Positions 46,560 to 49,590 of a stretch of DNA of 49,590 nt are shown here, in pieces (within the stretch, counting starts at the first letter, position 1; every line of letters begins with the position of its first letter). The stretch spans positions 1 to 49,590 of the forward strand of contig NZ_BANT01000041.1 in assembly GCF_000333015.1 (NCBI RefSeq), given 5' to 3'. A program made the translations under genes and the position numbers. The notes under the pieces are model-generated. The model saw only the letters and a program-made list of their open reading frames with translations, did not search any database and was not told the origin of the DNA. The stretch comes from Gordonia hirsuta DSM 44140 = NBRC 16056 (GTDB lineage: Bacteria; Actinomycetota; Actinomycetes; Mycobacteriales; Mycobacteriaceae).

Positions 46560-46689
46560 CCATCAAAGCGTTTAGGAATTAACGACACACGACAATAGTC
46601 GTGATGCTGGTGTTCACTGTAGATAGCCAGTTTCCGACCGAGCTGCGCGGCCATCGTGAGACGCATGGCTGTCTCGACGTACCGATTCC

Positions 46690-47445
46690 CTATCGTTCCT
46701 TGGGCGCGAGCGGATCGGACTTTCCGAACTTCTCGTAGTCCAGCGGTCCGACGACAGCCAGGTGCTCGCGCACGAGCGCCGTGATTGATTTGCGCCTGGA
46801 CCGGATTGAGGCCATCAGCTTGTCGAACTCGGTCAAGTCCGGATCTATCTGGGCGGCCACCGCCTCATTCGCAGCCGAGATCATCAGGCTGTGAAGTGTC
46901 CGAGTGTCTTCGTACAATTCGGAGATAGCTTCCAGAACGAGAGGCTCGCTCACCATCATCATTGCTTGTGAGAACGCCATCTCCACCCTGTGAGAGCAGT
47001 TCATCCACGGTCCGAACACACGCATGAGTTCGGCGGCGGACTCCTGGGTGCGTGGCAGCCCCGGAGCTTCCTTCAGCGCAGCCACCAACCCGGGATACAG
47101 GAGATTCAGTTCCCCGATGACATCCCAGATCGGAGGGATTGTCTTTATCTGCTCTATCCGTCGAGCGGAGTCCAGCTCACGAGCGAGTCGTTCATCGGCT
47201 GCTTTGAGTTCCTGCCTGAACTGGGCCTCCGCACGGTCACGTTCGGCGGCTGCCGCCTGTCTGGCTTCATCGGCCTCTCGCCGAGCAACGCGCGTCTGTA
47301 CAAGAGCGACTATCACGGCTGCGAATGTCGCAACACCTGTGAACCAGGTTCCGTACGCGCCCCAAGCTGAGCTCCCCCAGCGGTTCACAAACCCCACCAC
47401 AGTCACCGCTAGAAAGGCCCCTGCTGGAAGGCCGATCGCGATCAA
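46690..47445 (-). CDS. Uncharacterised membrane coiled-coil protein next to IS21
   Basis: Two hydrophobic segments (about 1-20 LPAGAFLAVTVVGF and 30-50 TWFTGVATFAAVIVALVQT) are followed by a coiled coil rich in A, E, R and Q (VARREADEARQAAAAERDRAEAQFRQELKAADERLARELDSARR) and a helical C-terminal half. The frame starts at a TTG with a poor ribosome site and stays open upstream to the IS21 end 19 bp away, so the 5' end may be truncated. Family unknown; the layout (TM plus coiled coil) is seen in many phage-defence and stress proteins, but no assignment is made. Confidence 0.6.
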   Translation of the reverse strand: MIAIGLPAGAFLAVTVVGFVNRWGSSAWGAYGTWFTGVATFAAVIVALVQTRVARREADEARQAAAAERDRAEAQFRQELKAADERLARELDSARRIEQIKTIPPIWDVIGELNLLYPGLVAALKEAPGLPRTQESAAELMRVFGPWMNCSHRVEMAFSQAMMMVSEPLVLEAISELYEDTRTLHSLMISAANEAVAAQIDPDLTEFDKLMASIRSRRKSITALVREHLAVVGPLDYEKFGKSDPLAPKER

Positions 47446-47541
47446 TGAACCTGCTGATAGCCGTGTTGACGACGCGTGAAAACTGACCCCCAGGCGACGG
47501 GTGAATCTTGACCCCCGTCAGATCCTTGGAGGGTGATTTCA

Positions 47542-48813
47542 GTGGAGCAGTGGGCGGAGATCCGCCGGTTACATTTGAGCGAGGGTGTGCCGATCAAGGA
47601 GATCGTGCGGCGTTTGGGGGTCTCGCGGAACACTGTGCGGGTGGCGGTGCGTTCGGCCGAGCCGCCGAAGTATGAGCGCAAGCCCGGTGGGTCGGCGGTC
47701 GATGTGTTTGAGCCGCAGATCCGGGCGTTGCTGGCCGGGTATCCGACGATGCCGGCGACGGTGATCGCTGAGCGGATCGGCTGGACCAGGTCGATGACGG
47801 TCCTGAAGGATCGTGTCCGGCAGATCCGGCCGGAGTACCGCGGGGTCGATCCGGCTGATCGGGTGGTGTACGAGCCCGGTGGGTGTTCGCAGTGGGATCT
47901 GTGGTTCCCCGATCGGCGAATCCCGTTGGGCCGCAACCAGTTCGCGGTGTTGCCGGTGCTGGTGATGACGCTGGCGTATTCGCGGTACCGGCTGGCAACG
48001 ATGATCCCGTCCCGGCAGGGCGGAGACATCCTGGCCGGGATGTGGCTGCTGCTGTCTCAGGTCGGGGCGGTCACGCGCAAGCTGGTGTGGGACCGTGAAT
48101 CGGCGATCGGCGGCAAGGGGGTGCCGACGCAGGCGGCCACCGCGTTCGTCGGGACGCTGGGAACCAGACTGGAGCTGGCTCCGCCGCGGGACCCGGAGTA
48201 CAAGGGCATGGTCGAACGCACCAACCGGTATCTGGAGACCTCGTTCCTGCCTGGCCGGGAGTTCACCGGGCCGGCCGACTTCAACGCCCAGCTGCAGAGC
48301 TGGCTCAACACGTGCGCCAACACCAAGGTCGTGCGGGCGATCGGCGATCGCCGCCCGGTCGACGTGCTCGGCGAGGACGTGACCGCGATGACCGCGTTGC
48401 CGCCGGTGGCCCCGGCCTGCGGGCTGCGCGAACGGGTCCGGCTGGCCCGGGACTACTACGTACGCGTGGACGGCAACGACTACTCGGTCCATCCGGCGGT
48501 GATCGGCAAGTTCGTCGACATCACCGCCACCGCCACCACGGTCCGGATCTGTCACGGGCAGACCCTGGTGGCCGAGCATGACCGATTCTGGGGGCGACAC
48601 GCCTCGATCGCCGATCCTCAGCATGTGGCCGCTGCCAGGGAGCTGCGGGTCAACTACCGGCTCCAGGACCTGAACAATCGGGCCGCCAACGCCGCCCGAA
48701 TACGGGCACACTCCGACGGGCACACCGTGCCGATTCGGCCGCTACCGGACTACGACCGCCTCTACGGTGTCGACTTCACCAGCGGTAACGGCGGCCTGGA
48801 GCCGGTCTCGTGA
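47542..48813 (+). CDS. istA: IS21 transposase IstA
   Basis: A DDE transposase of about 423 residues. HTH near the start (EQWAEIRRLHLSEGVPIKEIVRRLGVSRNTV); catalytic acids in QWDLWFP, VWDRESAI and GMVERTNRYLE; a C-terminal beta-barrel-like domain (VDGNDYSVHPAVIGKFVDI). GTG 47542 has GGAGG at 8-nt spacing; the GTG at 47533 overlaps that site. No disruption seen. Confidence 0.93.
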   Translation: MEQWAEIRRLHLSEGVPIKEIVRRLGVSRNTVRVAVRSAEPPKYERKPGGSAVDVFEPQIRALLAGYPTMPATVIAERIGWTRSMTVLKDRVRQIRPEYRGVDPADRVVYEPGGCSQWDLWFPDRRIPLGRNQFAVLPVLVMTLAYSRYRLATMIPSRQGGDILAGMWLLLSQVGAVTRKLVWDRESAIGGKGVPTQAATAFVGTLGTRLELAPPRDPEYKGMVERTNRYLETSFLPGREFTGPADFNAQLQSWLNTCANTKVVRAIGDRRPVDVLGEDVTAMTALPPVAPACGLRERVRLARDYYVRVDGNDYSVHPAVIGKFVDITATATTVRICHGQTLVAEHDRFWGRHASIADPQHVAAARELRVNYRLQDLNNRAANAARIRAHSDGHTVPIRPLPDYDRLYGVDFTSGNGGLEPVS

Positions 48814-49577
48814 GCGGCAATGATGATCTCGGCTCGCAGATCGAGTACCTGACCCGGGCACTGAAGACCCCGACGATCCGGCGGTGCTGGGCCGAGCTGG
48901 CCGACCGTGCCCGCACCGACGGCTGGAGCCACGAGCAATACCTCGCCGCGCTCCTGGAACGGCAGGTCAACGACCGCGAGGCCAACGGCACCACGCTGCG
49001 GATCAACGCCGCGAAGTTCCCGGCAGTCAAAACGCTGGAGGACTTCAACTTCGACCACGCCCGGTCGGTGCCGCGTGATGTGATCGCGCATCTGGCCACC
49101 AGCACCTGGATCGCCAAAGGCGAGAACGTGATCCTGCTCGGACCACCCGGAGTCGGCAAAACCCACCTGGGGATCGCCCTGGGCATCAAGGCCGCCCACC
49201 ACAGCTATCCGGTGTTGTTCGACACCGCCACCGGCTGGGCCGCACGCCTGACCGAGGCCCATGCTGCCGGCCGGCTACCCCAAGAACTCAAACGGCTACG
49301 CCGCTACCGGCTCCTGATCATCGACGAGATCGGCTACCTGCCCTTCGACAGCGACACCGCGAACCTGTTCTTCCAACTCATCGCCGCCCGCTACGAACAA
49401 GGCTCGATCCTGATCACCTCGAACATGCCCTTCGGCCGCTGGGGCGAAGTCTTCGCCGACGACGTCGTCGCCGCAGCACTCATCGACCGACTCGTCCACC
49501 ACGCCGAAGTAATCACCATCACAGGAGACTCCTACCGCACCAAAACCCGACGCGACCTCATCAGCAACGACCAGTAG
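48810..49577 (+). CDS. istB: IS21 helper ATPase IstB
   Basis: AAA+ ATPase of 255 residues that selects target DNA for IstA. Walker A GPPGVGKT (111-118), Walker B LLIIDEIGYLPF, sensor region ILITSNMPFGRWGEVF. The GTG start overlaps the istA stop. Complete, with its TAG at 49575-49577, 13 bp before the window ends. Confidence 0.95.
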   Translation: MSGNDDLGSQIEYLTRALKTPTIRRCWAELADRARTDGWSHEQYLAALLERQVNDREANGTTLRINAAKFPAVKTLEDFNFDHARSVPRDVIAHLATSTWIAKGENVILLGPPGVGKTHLGIALGIKAAHHSYPVLFDTATGWAARLTEAHAAGRLPQELKRLRRYRLLIIDEIGYLPFDSDTANLFFQLIAARYEQGSILITSNMPFGRWGEVFADDVVAAALIDRLVHHAEVITITGDSYRTKTRRDLISNDQ

Positions 49578-49590
49578 AAACCAGACAAAA

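Larger units (their letters stand above)
47464..49590 (+). mobile_element. IS21-family element (istA-istB), right end outside window
   Basis: The probable left end TGTTGAC at 47464 is followed by two copies of a terminal repeat, GTGAAAACTGACCCC (47476-47490) and GTGAATCTTGACCCC (47501-47515), 25 bp apart, as in the multiple terminal repeats of IS21. istA and istB follow with a 4-bp overlap. The right end lies beyond 49590, so the target duplication cannot be checked. Confidence 0.85.

Noticed and set aside
45261..46640. Exact IS630 ends and TA duplication
   Set aside because: Only weak similarity (TGCCGTTGA against TGTCGTTAA in inverted order) was found by eye, without flanking TA; not reliable enough to call.

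Overview
The window is high-GC actinobacterial DNA with many GTG and TTG starts. Two gene blocks follow the order I recall from Mycobacterium tuberculosis: purA / Rv0358-like / site-2 protease / DUF3151 / Rv0361-like / fba / DedA (recalled as Rv0357c-Rv0364), and clpB / Rv0383c-like / pyrE / SpoU methyltransferase (recalled as Rv0384c-Rv0380c). This points to a mycolic-acid actinobacterium (Mycobacteriales); Gordonia or a close relative is my best guess, by inference only.

Positions 1-30.7 kb are chromosomal backbone. In order they hold purT (cut by the left edge), a membrane adenylate cyclase, purA, an Rv0358-like gene, a site-2 protease and a NodB deacetylase. The deacetylase is preceded by a truncated SRPBCC gene. 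Next come an SCP-x-type thiolase, a TetR, a CDF metal exporter and a FUSC exporter, with three related palindromes in front of the thiolase, tetR and CDF genes. Then follow DUF3151, the Rv0361-like membrane protein, fba and DedA. A GMC (cholesterol-oxidase-like) oxidoreductase frameshifted at a G5 run lies next to its own TetR. A beta-oxidation cluster (two SDRs and an acyl-CoA dehydrogenase) is divergent from a third TetR. The block closes with trmH-like, pyrE, the Rv0383c-like gene, an M20 peptidase, a Prx6-type peroxiredoxin behind a CsoR-like palindrome, a lipoprotein, a PPOX protein and clpB with an HspR (HAIR)-like site.

From about 30.74 kb to the right edge the DNA is an accessory defence and mobile-element island. 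It starts in the clpB upstream region. A 10-kb cassette holds an uncharacterised membrane-anchored protein, a complete type I restriction-modification operon (hsdM-hsdS-hsdR), a DUF6308-like gene with a small upstream ORF, and a damaged divergent gene pair: one partner is fused to an IS3 remnant and the other carries an in-frame amber codon. Related copies of an imperfect-palindromic repeat (core AGTCCAGACTTTC) lie at both edges of this cassette (30.77-30.87 and 40.83-40.98 kb).

A two-gene CBASS anti-phage operon follows: an HNH-SAVED nuclease (Cap5-like) and a CD-NTase with what looks like a C-terminal AGS-C sensor domain. An intact ISL3-family element with 14-bp inverted repeats and an 8-bp target duplication sits 28 bp upstream of the effector start codon. 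A frameshifted IS630-family transposase lies downstream. The island continues with a membrane coiled-coil protein whose 5' side is abutted by an IS21-family element (istA-istB) that runs out of the window.

The most notable features are the repeat element framing the RM cassette, the CBASS operon cut off from its upstream region by ISL3, the damaged divergent gene pair, and the three matched palindromes around the thiolase/TetR/CDF genes. No tRNA, rRNA or CRISPR array was seen.
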